A model generated the notes under the pieces. It made no database searches. It saw nothing but the letters and a program-made list of their open reading frames with translations, and had not been told where the DNA came from. DNA of 64,000 nt from Bacteroidales bacterium (GTDB taxonomy: Bacteria > Bacteroidota > Bacteroidia > Bacteroidales > F082). The stretch covers positions 1 through 64,000 of the forward strand of contig JABFQW010000018.1 in the NCBI GenBank assembly GCA_013141455.1, written 5' to 3'. This document shows positions 25,173-34,100 of the stretch, piece by piece (positions within the stretch are counted from its first letter, which is position 1; each line of letters starts with the position of its first letter). A program made the translations under genes and the position numbers.

Positions 25173-25427
25173 ATGGAACAACTGATATACAACCTCAAAG
25201 AACAAATCATTGAAAGGTTAAATCTTACCGATACCAAACCTGCTGATGTAGATAGTGACGCCCCACTTTTTGACGAAGGCTTAGGGCTCGATTCAATCGA
25301 TGCACTTGAAATTATTGTCCTTTTACAACAGGTTTATGGGATTAAAATTACCAATGCTGAGGAAGGCAAAAAAGCGATGAGATCGGTAAAAACCCTAGCA
25401 GAATATATTATTGAGAAAAAGGGATAA
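25173..25427 (+). CDS. Acyl carrier protein 2
   Basis: An 84-residue ACP with Ser41 in EGLGLDSIDALEIIVLLQQ (DSI variant). A second ACP gene with its own sequence character, typical of aryl polyene clusters, where the two ACPs have different tasks. Start at ATG 25173; the in-frame TTG at 25155 overlaps the preceding gene. The next ketosynthase starts 1 bp after its stop. Confidence 0.9.
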   Translation: MEQLIYNLKEQIIERLNLTDTKPADVDSDAPLFDEGLGLDSIDALEIIVLLQQVYGIKITNAEEGKKAMRSVKTLAEYIIEKKG

Positions 25428-25428
25428 T

Positions 25429-26616
25429 ATGAAGGTTTTCATTGCTGGTATGGGTGTATTTACGGCATCTGGCGAAAATTGTTCCGGAAACCTGTCTGCT
25501 TTGCTTGAAAAACGGCACGGCATTCATGCATCTTCACGTGACATTGATACCCTTATGGGTGATTTCCCGATTGCAAAAATAGCTTATACCAATAATGAAC
25601 TTGCTGCGAAAGCCGGAGTTTCTACTTCCTGGCCTCGCACGGCTTTACTGGGAGTAATTGCAGCTCAGGAAGCAACCGCATCTTCTGGACTCGATTTTAC
25701 AAAATACCGCGCCGGCTTTATTTCTGGCACTACGGTTGGCGGGATGGATAGTACGGAAAACTTCTTCTACAGCTACAGTAAGAACAAGACTGCCGGACAC
25801 ATAAGCCAGATTATTAACCACGAGTGCGGTAAAATCAGTCATCTTATTGCTGAAAATATTCAGGCTAAAGATTTTGTAACTACGTTGAATACAGCATGTT
25901 CGTCAGCAGCAAATGCAATTGCTTTCGCAACCCGAATGATTAAAACCGGTAGGCTTGATATTGCTGTCGCAGGAGGAACTGATGCGCTGACAGCATTTAC
26001 ATTGAATGGTTTCAATACCCTCTTGCTGCTTGATGATGAACTTTGCCGGCCATTTGATGCAAGACGAAAAGGATTAAATTTGGGTGAAGGTGCCGGATAC
26101 CTGGTTCTGGTTTCGGAAGAAATTGCCAGGCAAAATAATTGCCCGGTAATGGCGGAGGTTAGCGGATATGCCAATGCAAGTGATTCTTTTCATCAAACTA
26201 CACTTTCTGACGAAGGTAACGGTCCATATCTTGCCATGGAAAGTGCAATAAAAATGGCCGGATTATCAGCATATGACGTTGGTTATATTAACCTTCATGG
26301 AACTGCAACACCTAACAACGATCTGTCGGAAGGCAATGCCATTCTGAGACTTTTTACGGATAAAATTCCAGCAGTAAGTTCCACAAAAAGTTATACAGGT
26401 CATACGCTAGGCGCAAGCGGAGGTATTGAAGCTGTGTATTCGGTATTGGCTCTTTTTAACCAAACGACTTTACCAAATCTACGTTTTGAAATTTCAATGC
26501 CTGGAACAGAATTAATTCCTGAAACCGAAGCTCGAAAAATTGAATTAAGGCATGTACTTTCCAATTCATTTGGCTTTGGCGGGAACTGTTGCTCTTTACT
26601 GTTTTCAAAAGTATAA
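25429..26616 (+). CDS. Beta-ketoacyl-ACP synthase, ketosynthase 3
   Basis: A 395-residue condensing enzyme with the complete triad: Cys in LNTACSSAANAIAF, His in NLHGTATPNND, His in KSYTGHTLGASGG, and C-terminal NSFGFGGNCCSLLF. It is followed immediately by the chain-length-factor-like gene, an arrangement matching the KS-CLF pair of aryl polyene type II synthases, so this is the best candidate for the elongating ketosynthase. Start at ATG 25429 (MKVFIAGMGVFTASG). Confidence 0.88.
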   Translation: MKVFIAGMGVFTASGENCSGNLSALLEKRHGIHASSRDIDTLMGDFPIAKIAYTNNELAAKAGVSTSWPRTALLGVIAAQEATASSGLDFTKYRAGFISGTTVGGMDSTENFFYSYSKNKTAGHISQIINHECGKISHLIAENIQAKDFVTTLNTACSSAANAIAFATRMIKTGRLDIAVAGGTDALTAFTLNGFNTLLLLDDELCRPFDARRKGLNLGEGAGYLVLVSEEIARQNNCPVMAEVSGYANASDSFHQTTLSDEGNGPYLAMESAIKMAGLSAYDVGYINLHGTATPNNDLSEGNAILRLFTDKIPAVSSTKSYTGHTLGASGGIEAVYSVLALFNQTTLPNLRFEISMPGTELIPETEARKIELRHVLSNSFGFGGNCCSLLFSKV

Positions 26617-26618
26617 TT

Positions 26619-27581
26619 ATGGATTTGTATATCAACGGAACTTCATCTATTTCTGCTTTTGATAGCCAACAAGGACTAAGATTCGACAATAAAAATCGTT
26701 TTATATGTATTGAACCTGACTATAAGCTGATTATCGATCCGCGCCAGCTACGTCGCATGAGCCGGATAATGCGTATGGGATTGGCTTCTGCGATAAAAAC
26801 ACTCGAAGTTGCCAGTGTTCAGACTCCACAAGCCGTAATTACTGCCACGGGTTTGGGCTGCCTTGATGATACTGGAAATTTCCTGGTAAAAATGTGTGAT
26901 CCGGATAACCGGATGATGAATCCTACAGCATTTATACAGTCGATTCACAATACGATGGGAGGGCAGATAGCTATGCACCTGAAAAGTAATTGTTATAACA
27001 ATACTTTTACTCAGGATGTGCTATCATTCGAGCATGCGCTGCTTGATGCGATCATGCTATTGGAAGCAGGCACAATTGAAAGTGTTTTGTTGGGTGGTAT
27101 AGATGAACTTACTGAATTGAAACACGAACTCACTTCGAGATTATATAAGGCACAAAAGCTGTGCGAAGGTTATTTCGGACAAGGCGAAGGAAGCGCTTTT
27201 TTTAGTCTTTCGTCTGTGCCGTCAGCAGTGAAACTTGAAGCCATGATTCTATCACAGAATTCAAAACACGGGGATATATGTGATTATATTTCCAACCATT
27301 TAGCTTTAGAAAAAAAAACTTTAATTCTCACAGGAAAATGCGGAGATAAGAGCGATGAGGCATATAAGTCGCTTGAAAATATTTTCGGATCAACTGCAAC
27401 AATCGATTATAAAAAGTTTTGTGGTGATTATCCAACATCCTGTGCATTTGCTGCCTGGCTTGCATGTGAGCTGCTTCAGCAAAAAATTATCTTTGATGCA
27501 ATTGCTCAACCCAAACATATTATTATTTATCATGCCTATCCCGACAGGCCTCACACGCTTATTCATTTATCAGGATGCTGA
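26619..27581 (+). CDS. Chain-length-factor-like ketosynthase homologue, inactive
   Basis: A 320-residue protein with a recognisable KAS N-terminal half (MSRIMRMGLASAIKTLEVA, TGLGCLDDTGNFL, NPTAFIQSIHNTMGGQIAMHL, LLGGIDELTE). At the active-site turn it reads YNNTFTQDVLSFEHAL, without the Cys of ACSS, and the C-terminal HGT and GH motifs are absent. This fits a chain length factor, the non-catalytic partner of ketosynthase 3, two bases downstream of it. The loss of both His motifs and the shortened C-terminus go further than in usual chain length factors. Confidence 0.75.
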   Translation: MDLYINGTSSISAFDSQQGLRFDNKNRFICIEPDYKLIIDPRQLRRMSRIMRMGLASAIKTLEVASVQTPQAVITATGLGCLDDTGNFLVKMCDPDNRMMNPTAFIQSIHNTMGGQIAMHLKSNCYNNTFTQDVLSFEHALLDAIMLLEAGTIESVLLGGIDELTELKHELTSRLYKAQKLCEGYFGQGEGSAFFSLSSVPSAVKLEAMILSQNSKHGDICDYISNHLALEKKTLILTGKCGDKSDEAYKSLENIFGSTATIDYKKFCGDYPTSCAFAAWLACELLQQKIIFDAIAQPKHIIIYHAYPDRPHTLIHLSGC

Positions 27582-28315
27582 AAAATATACATATCGTACT
27601 GATCGGGCTTGCATTATTCATAATGCTTCATACTTTTCTTGAAACTATTTTTGCTGGATTGACAACTATAGTTCTAATGCTTTCATGGATCGCGTTTAAT
27701 ATTTTTTCGATTAAACATTCATTATTTTTGAAAAGTATCTGTCGTATCCGAACCAAAGAAAAAATTGTCTTTCTGAGCTTCGACGATGGGCCATCCTATA
27801 AATTTACCCCGATTATTCTGGATACCTTGAAGCGAAATAATCTGAAAGCTATATTCTTCTGCATTGGGCAGCAAGCAGAGTTATATCCGGAACTTATCCT
27901 ACGAATTTCATGTGAAGGTCATTATATTGGAAATCATTCGTATAGCCATAACTGGCGGAATTCTTATAAATCTTCTGGTATCATTGAAGACGAAATCAAT
28001 CACACAAATGAGATTATTTCAAATATTATCGGATATAAAACTACTCTCTTTCGTCCCCCTTTTGGCATTACAAATCCTTCCATCACAAAGGCCTTGAAAA
28101 ATACAGGATTGCATTCGGTAGGGTGGAATATACGCTCGCTTGACACGGTCATCAAAGACCCACAAAAACTTATTCAGCGTATCACTGAAAGACTTATTCC
28201 CGGAAGTATTATTCTGCTTCATGATAACAGACGAATTACAGGCCAGATTTTGAATGAATTGATTGAAACTATTCAGAAGAAGGGCTACAAAATACTACCT
28301 TTGCCGGAGCTTTAA
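27575..28315 (+). CDS. Membrane-anchored polysaccharide deacetylase (NodB domain)
   Basis: A 246-residue protein: two hydrophobic segments at 7-24 and 28-43, then a NodB-type deacetylase domain. Motif 1 is LSFDDGPS (catalytic Asp and metal Asp), motif 2 HSYSH (metal His), motif 3 LFRPPFG, motif 4 GWNIRSLDT, motif 5 IILLHD. All active-site positions are present. The substrate is unclear: the fold removes N- or O-acetyl groups from sugars, and together with the glycosyltransferase at 30004 it may act on a sugar part of the pigment or its anchor. It overlaps the previous gene by 7 bp. Confidence 0.82.
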   Translation: MLKNIHIVLIGLALFIMLHTFLETIFAGLTTIVLMLSWIAFNIFSIKHSLFLKSICRIRTKEKIVFLSFDDGPSYKFTPIILDTLKRNNLKAIFFCIGQQAELYPELILRISCEGHYIGNHSYSHNWRNSYKSSGIIEDEINHTNEIISNIIGYKTTLFRPPFGITNPSITKALKNTGLHSVGWNIRSLDTVIKDPQKLIQRITERLIPGSIILLHDNRRITGQILNELIETIQKKGYKILPLPEL

Positions 28316-28385
28316 TCTAATCAGATTTTTCATTTTCTAATTTTCACAGCTATATTTAATAAATGTACGATATTTCGTTAACCAA

Positions 28386-29060
28386 ATGAAAAAGAGGAAT
28401 ATAATTGAATATTTTGGAGGTTTTCTTTCAACAGGCATATTTTTTTTTATTTGTATAAATTTTATTCAAATCAGCACAGTAGGAGCTCAGAGTTATACTC
28501 CCGTTAAAGATGTGGCCGGATTCAAAGAGCTGTTTACTGCAAAATCGACTGCAATAAACACGCTCAAAAGCGATTTCGTTCAGGAAAAAAGCATCTGTAT
28601 GCTGAATAATAAGCTAACTTCCAATGGGTCGTTTGTTTTTAAAAAAGCAAACAAGTTGCGTATGGAATATGCTAATCCTTACCCGTATGTTTTCGTTATG
28701 AATGATGATCAGATCCTTATTAAAAATGATCAGAAAATGTCGAATGTTTCGGTCAATTCCAACAAAATATTCAAAATGATTAGCCAGTTAACAATTGATT
28801 GTGTTACCGGTAACATACTGAATTCAAAAGACTTTGATGTGAATATTTCGGAAAATGCAAAAGTGTACCTGCTGGTTTTGATGCCGAATCAAAAGATGAT
28901 TAAATCTTTATTTAGTGAAATTGACCTGCTTGTAGCCAAAAGCGATTTTACTGTCGACAGGATCGATCTGAAAGAAACTTCAGGCGATGGTACTACTTTG
29001 ATTTTTAGTAATAAAAAGATTAATTCTCCGGTTTCCGATGAGGCGTTTTCTGTTAATTAG
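28386..29060 (+). CDS. LolA-like outer-membrane lipoprotein carrier homologue
   Basis: A 224-residue exported protein with an N-terminal hydrophobic segment at about 10-33. The body has the LolA pattern: INTLKSDFVQEKSICMLNNKLTSNGSFVFKKANKLRMEYANPYPYVFVMNDDQILI, the usual sequence of F-x-Q, G-x-F and LRW-like blocks. Aryl polyene clusters contain a LolA-type protein thought to carry the lipid-like pigment across the periplasm. It overlaps the next gene by 23 bp. Confidence 0.8.
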   Translation: MKKRNIIEYFGGFLSTGIFFFICINFIQISTVGAQSYTPVKDVAGFKELFTAKSTAINTLKSDFVQEKSICMLNNKLTSNGSFVFKKANKLRMEYANPYPYVFVMNDDQILIKNDQKMSNVSVNSNKIFKMISQLTIDCVTGNILNSKDFDVNISENAKVYLLVLMPNQKMIKSLFSEIDLLVAKSDFTVDRIDLKETSGDGTTLIFSNKKINSPVSDEAFSVN

Positions 29061-29640
29061 TTGTATCCTCTGGTTCAGTATGGTATGGGGCAAACTAATA
29101 GCCCAGCCTTCATTACCAGAGTTTTGTAACACTAACGATTCACTTGGAATGTACAATATAACCTTGGAGTTTAGTAAAAATACAGTGTCCGGTTTATTGA
29201 TTCTGAAAAAAACAAGCGACTCCACATTCAGGCTGATTTTGAATGCTGAAATGGGACCGAAATTACTTGATATGGAGCTTTTACCTAATGAATATAAAAC
29301 CATATACGCTTACAAAAAACTCAATAAAAGAAGGATACTCAAAACATTTTATATTGATTTCGCTTCATTAACCGGCATACTAACCCGGAACAAGGCTTAT
29401 AACATTGACTATAGCCGGTTATCAACAGATTTTACTTATGATCTCGGAAAAAAGAATAAGATTATTTATTCATCTGAACCTGCAACTACGAGAATTAATT
29501 CTGGCAAAATGGAAGATGAAAATTCTATTAACACGATATTTTATTATTTTTACGATTCATCAACTTCCGGAATTAGTTCAATGAAACTGGAACATCAACA
29601 TTTCCGGATGGTGATCCTTTTAAAGAAAATCAATTTGTAA
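29038..29640 (+). CDS. Exported protein of unknown function following the LolA-like gene
   Basis: A 200-residue protein with a signal peptide (residues 1-22, ending GKLIAQ). No known motif; the mature part is rich in beta-type patterns (YNITLEFSKNTVSGLLILKK, FRLILNAEMGPKLLDMEL) that recall outer-membrane-associated small proteins. Its start lies 23 bp inside the LolA-like gene, an unusually long overlap that suggests coupled translation. In other aryl polyene clusters a small lipoprotein (DUF3261) sits at a comparable place, but I cannot show homology and no lipobox Cys is present. Confidence 0.65.
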   Translation: MRRFLLISCILWFSMVWGKLIAQPSLPEFCNTNDSLGMYNITLEFSKNTVSGLLILKKTSDSTFRLILNAEMGPKLLDMELLPNEYKTIYAYKKLNKRRILKTFYIDFASLTGILTRNKAYNIDYSRLSTDFTYDLGKKNKIIYSSEPATTRINSGKMEDENSINTIFYYFYDSSTSGISSMKLEHQHFRMVILLKKINL

Positions 29641-29641
29641 A

Positions 29642-30019
29642 ATGTTGTTCGAAGGAAAATTATATGTGATCGAAAGTAGTGAATGCTCTGGAGAAATCCT
29701 GCGTGTTTCAATCCGGATTATGCGCGATCACCCTGTTTTTGAAGGACATTTTCCCGGCAATCCTGTATTGCCCGGAGTTTGTACGCTTCAAATCGGTGGT
29801 GAATTACTCTCAAAGTTCATGGAACAAAAACTAAGACTTGTAAAAAGTGAAAATATCAAATTCATGAGTCTTGTAATTCCGGCAGAAAACACAATTCTCA
29901 TTTATGAAATCAGTTTCAGTAAAAAGGAAGAAAATATACTATCTGTAAAGTGCACAGTAACAGGCAACGAAGTGGAAGTTTTAAAAATGAAAGGCAGTTA
30001 CTTATGTCAAATGAGATAG
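29642..30019 (+). CDS. Hot-dog dehydratase-like protein 2 (keeps His, lacks Glu)
   Basis: A 125-residue FabZ-like hot-dog protein. The loop GHFPGNPVLPGV with the catalytic His36 is perfectly kept. In the following helix the catalytic Glu is replaced: LPGVCTLQIGGEL has Gln50 where FabZ has Glu (LPGVLxLEAxAQ). This is the mirror image of the dehydratase-like protein at 20790, which keeps Glu and lacks His. The pair is likely to form one composite active site in a heterodimer, as proposed for the two dehydratases of aryl polyene synthases. Confidence 0.82.
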   Translation: MLFEGKLYVIESSECSGEILRVSIRIMRDHPVFEGHFPGNPVLPGVCTLQIGGELLSKFMEQKLRLVKSENIKFMSLVIPAENTILIYEISFSKKEENILSVKCTVTGNEVEVLKMKGSYLCQMR

Positions 30020-31164
30020 ATACAACTGAGACTTTGAAGGAGTTAAAAATATGCATTCTTCTGCCGACATATAACAACAGTGGCACTATTGCCGGTGTAA
30101 TGGATGGCATTTACGAAATAACCAAAGATTTAATTGTTGTAAACGATGGTTCAACAGATGACACTGCTGCAATTCTTACTCAATACCCAGCTATTCAACT
30201 GATTTCATATCCTGAAAATAGAGGTAAGGGAAACGCATTGTTGACAGGTTTCAGGTATGCAATTTCTAAAGGGTACAAGTATGCAATAACCATCGATTCG
30301 GATGGACAGCATAACCCGGCTGATATTCGGGCTTTTGCTGAAAAACTGCTTAAAACCGACGATGCCTTGATTATTGGCGAAAGGAATATGGAACAAGCTT
30401 CGGTTCCGGGTAAAAGTAATTTTGGAAGGAAGTTCTCAAATTTCTGGTTTAACGTTGAAACCGGTATCACTCATAATGATACTCAGTCAGGATTTCGTTT
30501 GTACCCACTTCTGGCTTTTGAAAATATGAAGTTTTATACCCAGAAGTTTGAATTCGAGATTGAAATATTGGTCAGACTGGCATGGAAAGGCGTTAAAGTG
30601 GAAAGTGTTCCGGTATCAGTACGTTATTTCCCGAAAGAAGAACGGGTGTCCCATTTCAGGCCATTCCGTGACTTTACACGCATCAGCATTCTCAACACAG
30701 CACTTGTTTTTTTAGCATTAGCCTGGTACAGGCCGTTGATGTATATCAAAGGGAAAAGCATACCCGGATTTTTTTTTAACAGCTCTGAGACGGTTCTGAA
30801 TAGGTCACTTTCAGTTGCTTTTGGCGTATTTATGGGGATAATTCCAATCTGGGGTTTACAGTTAGTTGCCGCAATTGCTCTGGCTTTTTTATTCAGGCTA
30901 AACAAGCCACTTGTGATTTTGTTTGCTAACATCAGCATTCCACCTATGATTCCACTCATTTTGTTTCTTAGCCTGATTTGTGGTAAAATCTGGATTACCA
31001 ATGCGCCAATTCCGCTGTTTAATTCAGCGCTGAACCTTGAAACCATCAAGCCATTTCTTCTTCAATATATTTTTGGGAGCATTAGTTTAGCAATTCTGGC
31101 TGCTATCGTATTTGGGATATTGACTTTTATTGTATTATCTGCTTTCAAGAGGGTAAAGGCATAA
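30004..31164 (+). CDS. Family 2 glycosyltransferase fused to DUF2062 membrane domain
   Basis: A 386-residue protein. The N-terminal GT2 domain (ICILLPTYNN, VVNDGSTDDTAAIL, the DxD-like TIDSDGQHNP, SGFRLYPL) resembles dolichyl-phosphate sugar synthases. The C-terminal region from about 255 is a DUF2062 domain with three or four membrane segments (VAFGVFMGIIPIWGLQLVAAIALAFLFRLNKPLV). The same two-domain enzyme is a regular part of aryl polyene and flexirubin clusters; the transferred sugar is unknown. ATG 30004 overlaps the dehydratase end by 16 bp. Confidence 0.83.
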   Translation: MSNEIDTTETLKELKICILLPTYNNSGTIAGVMDGIYEITKDLIVVNDGSTDDTAAILTQYPAIQLISYPENRGKGNALLTGFRYAISKGYKYAITIDSDGQHNPADIRAFAEKLLKTDDALIIGERNMEQASVPGKSNFGRKFSNFWFNVETGITHNDTQSGFRLYPLLAFENMKFYTQKFEFEIEILVRLAWKGVKVESVPVSVRYFPKEERVSHFRPFRDFTRISILNTALVFLALAWYRPLMYIKGKSIPGFFFNSSETVLNRSLSVAFGVFMGIIPIWGLQLVAAIALAFLFRLNKPLVILFANISIPPMIPLILFLSLICGKIWITNAPIPLFNSALNLETIKPFLLQYIFGSISLAILAAIVFGILTFIVLSAFKRVKA

Positions 31165-31166
31165 TT

Positions 31167-34100
31167 ATGAAAGGTTTGGTATTAAAATCATACGACTATT
31201 TTTCTAATCACCGGCTTGTTTTCTGGCTTGTTATGCTTTTAATTTTCATTCTGTTGGTAGCGTTGTCTTTACGGGTGTCGTTTGAAGAAGACATCAGTAA
31301 AATGCTACAGATGGACGCACGAACCAGGGAATACAGGAAACTTATTCAAAACACCCGGTTGGTAGATAAATTGGTTATCAGTATCTCGGACGAATCACCA
31401 GTAGTCAGTACCGACCTGCTAAAAATGGCTTATTGCGACAGTATGCTTGTTCGTTTACAGACTATTGACAGTAGTCTGGTTAAAAAAGTGATTTCCAATC
31501 CCGATGATTTCCCGTTTATGGAGGTTTATAAAGCTTTGTTGCGAAATCTTCCATTTTTTGTTGAAGAGCAGGATTACGCTCATATTGATTCGATACTTCG
31601 ACCCGAGACTATTCAACGGCACCTGGCGGAGAATACAAAACTTTTGTCTTCACCAGCCGGAATCCTGATCCGGCAAAGCCTGCCCTTAGATCCTGCCGGA
31701 ATTTCGGGTTCAATAACCCTGCGTTTGCAGAAACTGGGAGAAGCCACCGGTTATGAAATCAACGATGGCTATTTCTTTACGAAAGATAAAAAGAATCTGG
31801 TTCTGTTTATCGAACCGGCAAATGCTGCCAACGAAACCAGCAAAAATGCTGTCCTGATCAAAGCAATTGAAGATTTTGCTACTGACCTTAAACAGCAGGA
31901 ACAGTTTAAAAATATCAAATGCGGATTTATGGGCGCTACCGCAGTGTCGGTTGGCAATGCGCGTCAGATTCAACGTGATACAATACTTACACTTGCTGTA
32001 TTGTGTATCGCTTTGATCATTCTGATCACTTTTATTTTTCGCAAAAAGAGAACACCTTTCCTGATTTTTCTTCCGATAATTTTTGGGATGGCATTTGCGC
32101 TGGCATGTATTTCATTTATCGAAAAGGATATTTCATTGATTGCCATCGGTGCTTCTTCAGTTTTGCTGGGAATTGCCGTCAACTATCCTTTGCATATTTT
32201 AACTCACCGGCTTCACGAGAAAGATCTTCGTAAGGTAATTGGTGATATGGTAGAACCAATGACTATTGGAAGCGCCACTACAATCGGCGGTTTTATATGC
32301 CTGCTTTTTGTGAAAGCCGAAATTCTTCACGACTTTGGATTACTGGGTGCATTTGGCCTTATTGGTGCCGTAGTTTTTTCTCTGATTTTTCTCCCGCATC
32401 TTATCGGTAAGCAGCAAACAGAACAGAAAATCACTGGAAAATGGCTCGAAAAAGCCGGAAATATTCAACTTGAAAATTACACCTATCTGAGGTGGTCTAT
32501 TATTCTGCTTTCGCCTGTTATGCTTTATTTTGCTCAGTTTATTGAGTTTGATAGCAACTTGTTGCATCTTAACTATATGTCGTCTGAACTTAAAGAAACT
32601 GAACTGGCATTGCGTGGTGTCGACAGTTTAAAGCATTCGGTGTATGTAATCTCGTTTGGCGGCACTTTAGATCAGGCGCTTGCTTCGGCAGGAAGAATAA
32701 AATATTTATCGGATTCGCTGAATAAATCCGGAACAGCTAATAAATATACTGGAGTTGCTGATTTTCTTCCATCGCAAGAGGAACAGGAAAAACGCCGCAA
32801 ACGCTGGAAACACTATTTTACAACTGAGAAAATTCAGCGTATAAAAGCTTCGCTGAATAATTCCGGGAAAGTGCTTGGATTTAAAGAAAGCGCATTTAAT
32901 GATTTTTACTCAAATCTGGAATTAAAGAATAATCAAATTGATAGCGTTGATTTTCACCTACTAACTAAGGTTTTCGCTAAGGAAACGGTATCAGTTACAC
33001 CTGAAATGACAACCATTGTTTCGGTACTCCAGGTTCCAACAACATCACTATCCGATGTTGAAAAACTCGTATCACAGCAACCCTCTTCGAGGATGTTGGA
33101 TAATAAGTTTATGTCGAACCAGTTGGCATCTATCATTAATGATGATTTTAATTTTATTGCCATTTTCTCAGCACTATTAGTTTTTGTTGCCCTGCTTCTA
33201 ACTTATGGTCGAATCGAACTTGCTCTTACTGCTTTTATTCCTATGGTTGTTTCCTGGGTTTGGATTTTAGGACTTATGGGGTTGTTTCATATTCAGTTCA
33301 ATATAGTCAATATCATTTTATCAACTTTCATTTTTGGATTGGGCGACGATTACTGCATTTTTACGATGGACGGACTGTTGCACGAATACCGGAACAAAAA
33401 GAAGCAAATGCCAGTAATACGGATGAGTATTTTATTATCCGGACTAACAACGCTTATTGGTTTTGGTGTTATGCTTATTGCAAAACATCCTGCATTGCAA
33501 TCAATAGCTCTGGTTTCGGTAATCGGAATCACATCTGTTTTGGTTATTTCGCAAGTACTTATGCCATTCCTATTTCGGATATTTATAAGTTCGCCAGTAA
33601 GTAAAGGATTTGCACCTATAAGTTTCAAGACCGCACTATTGACAATATTTGCATATACTTTCTTTATAACCGGCTGTTTACTACTTAGCATCGCAGGATT
33701 TTTCTTATTGGTGTTAAATCCTTTTAACCGACCCAAAGCACAAAGACTGTTTAATTGGATGATCAGCAAAATAACCTGGGCACAATTGTACGTGATGGGA
33801 AATCTCAATAAGAGAATTATATATGACGAAAAGCATGATTTCTCAAAACCATGCATTTTCGTAGCGAATCATCAGTCGTTCATTGATATTCTTTCGATGT
33901 GTATGTTGAGTCCAAAAATGATTTTACTCACAAATAATTGGGTTTGGAATTCACCGCTTTTCGGTTATGTAGTTCGGTTAGCCGGGTATTATCCTGTTTT
34001 TGAAGGTGCCGAACCAGGAATAGAGTTGTTAAAAGCAAAAATTGATGCAGGGTATTCAATTGCCGTTTTTCCTGAAGGAACCCGTTCGAAAGATGGGAAA

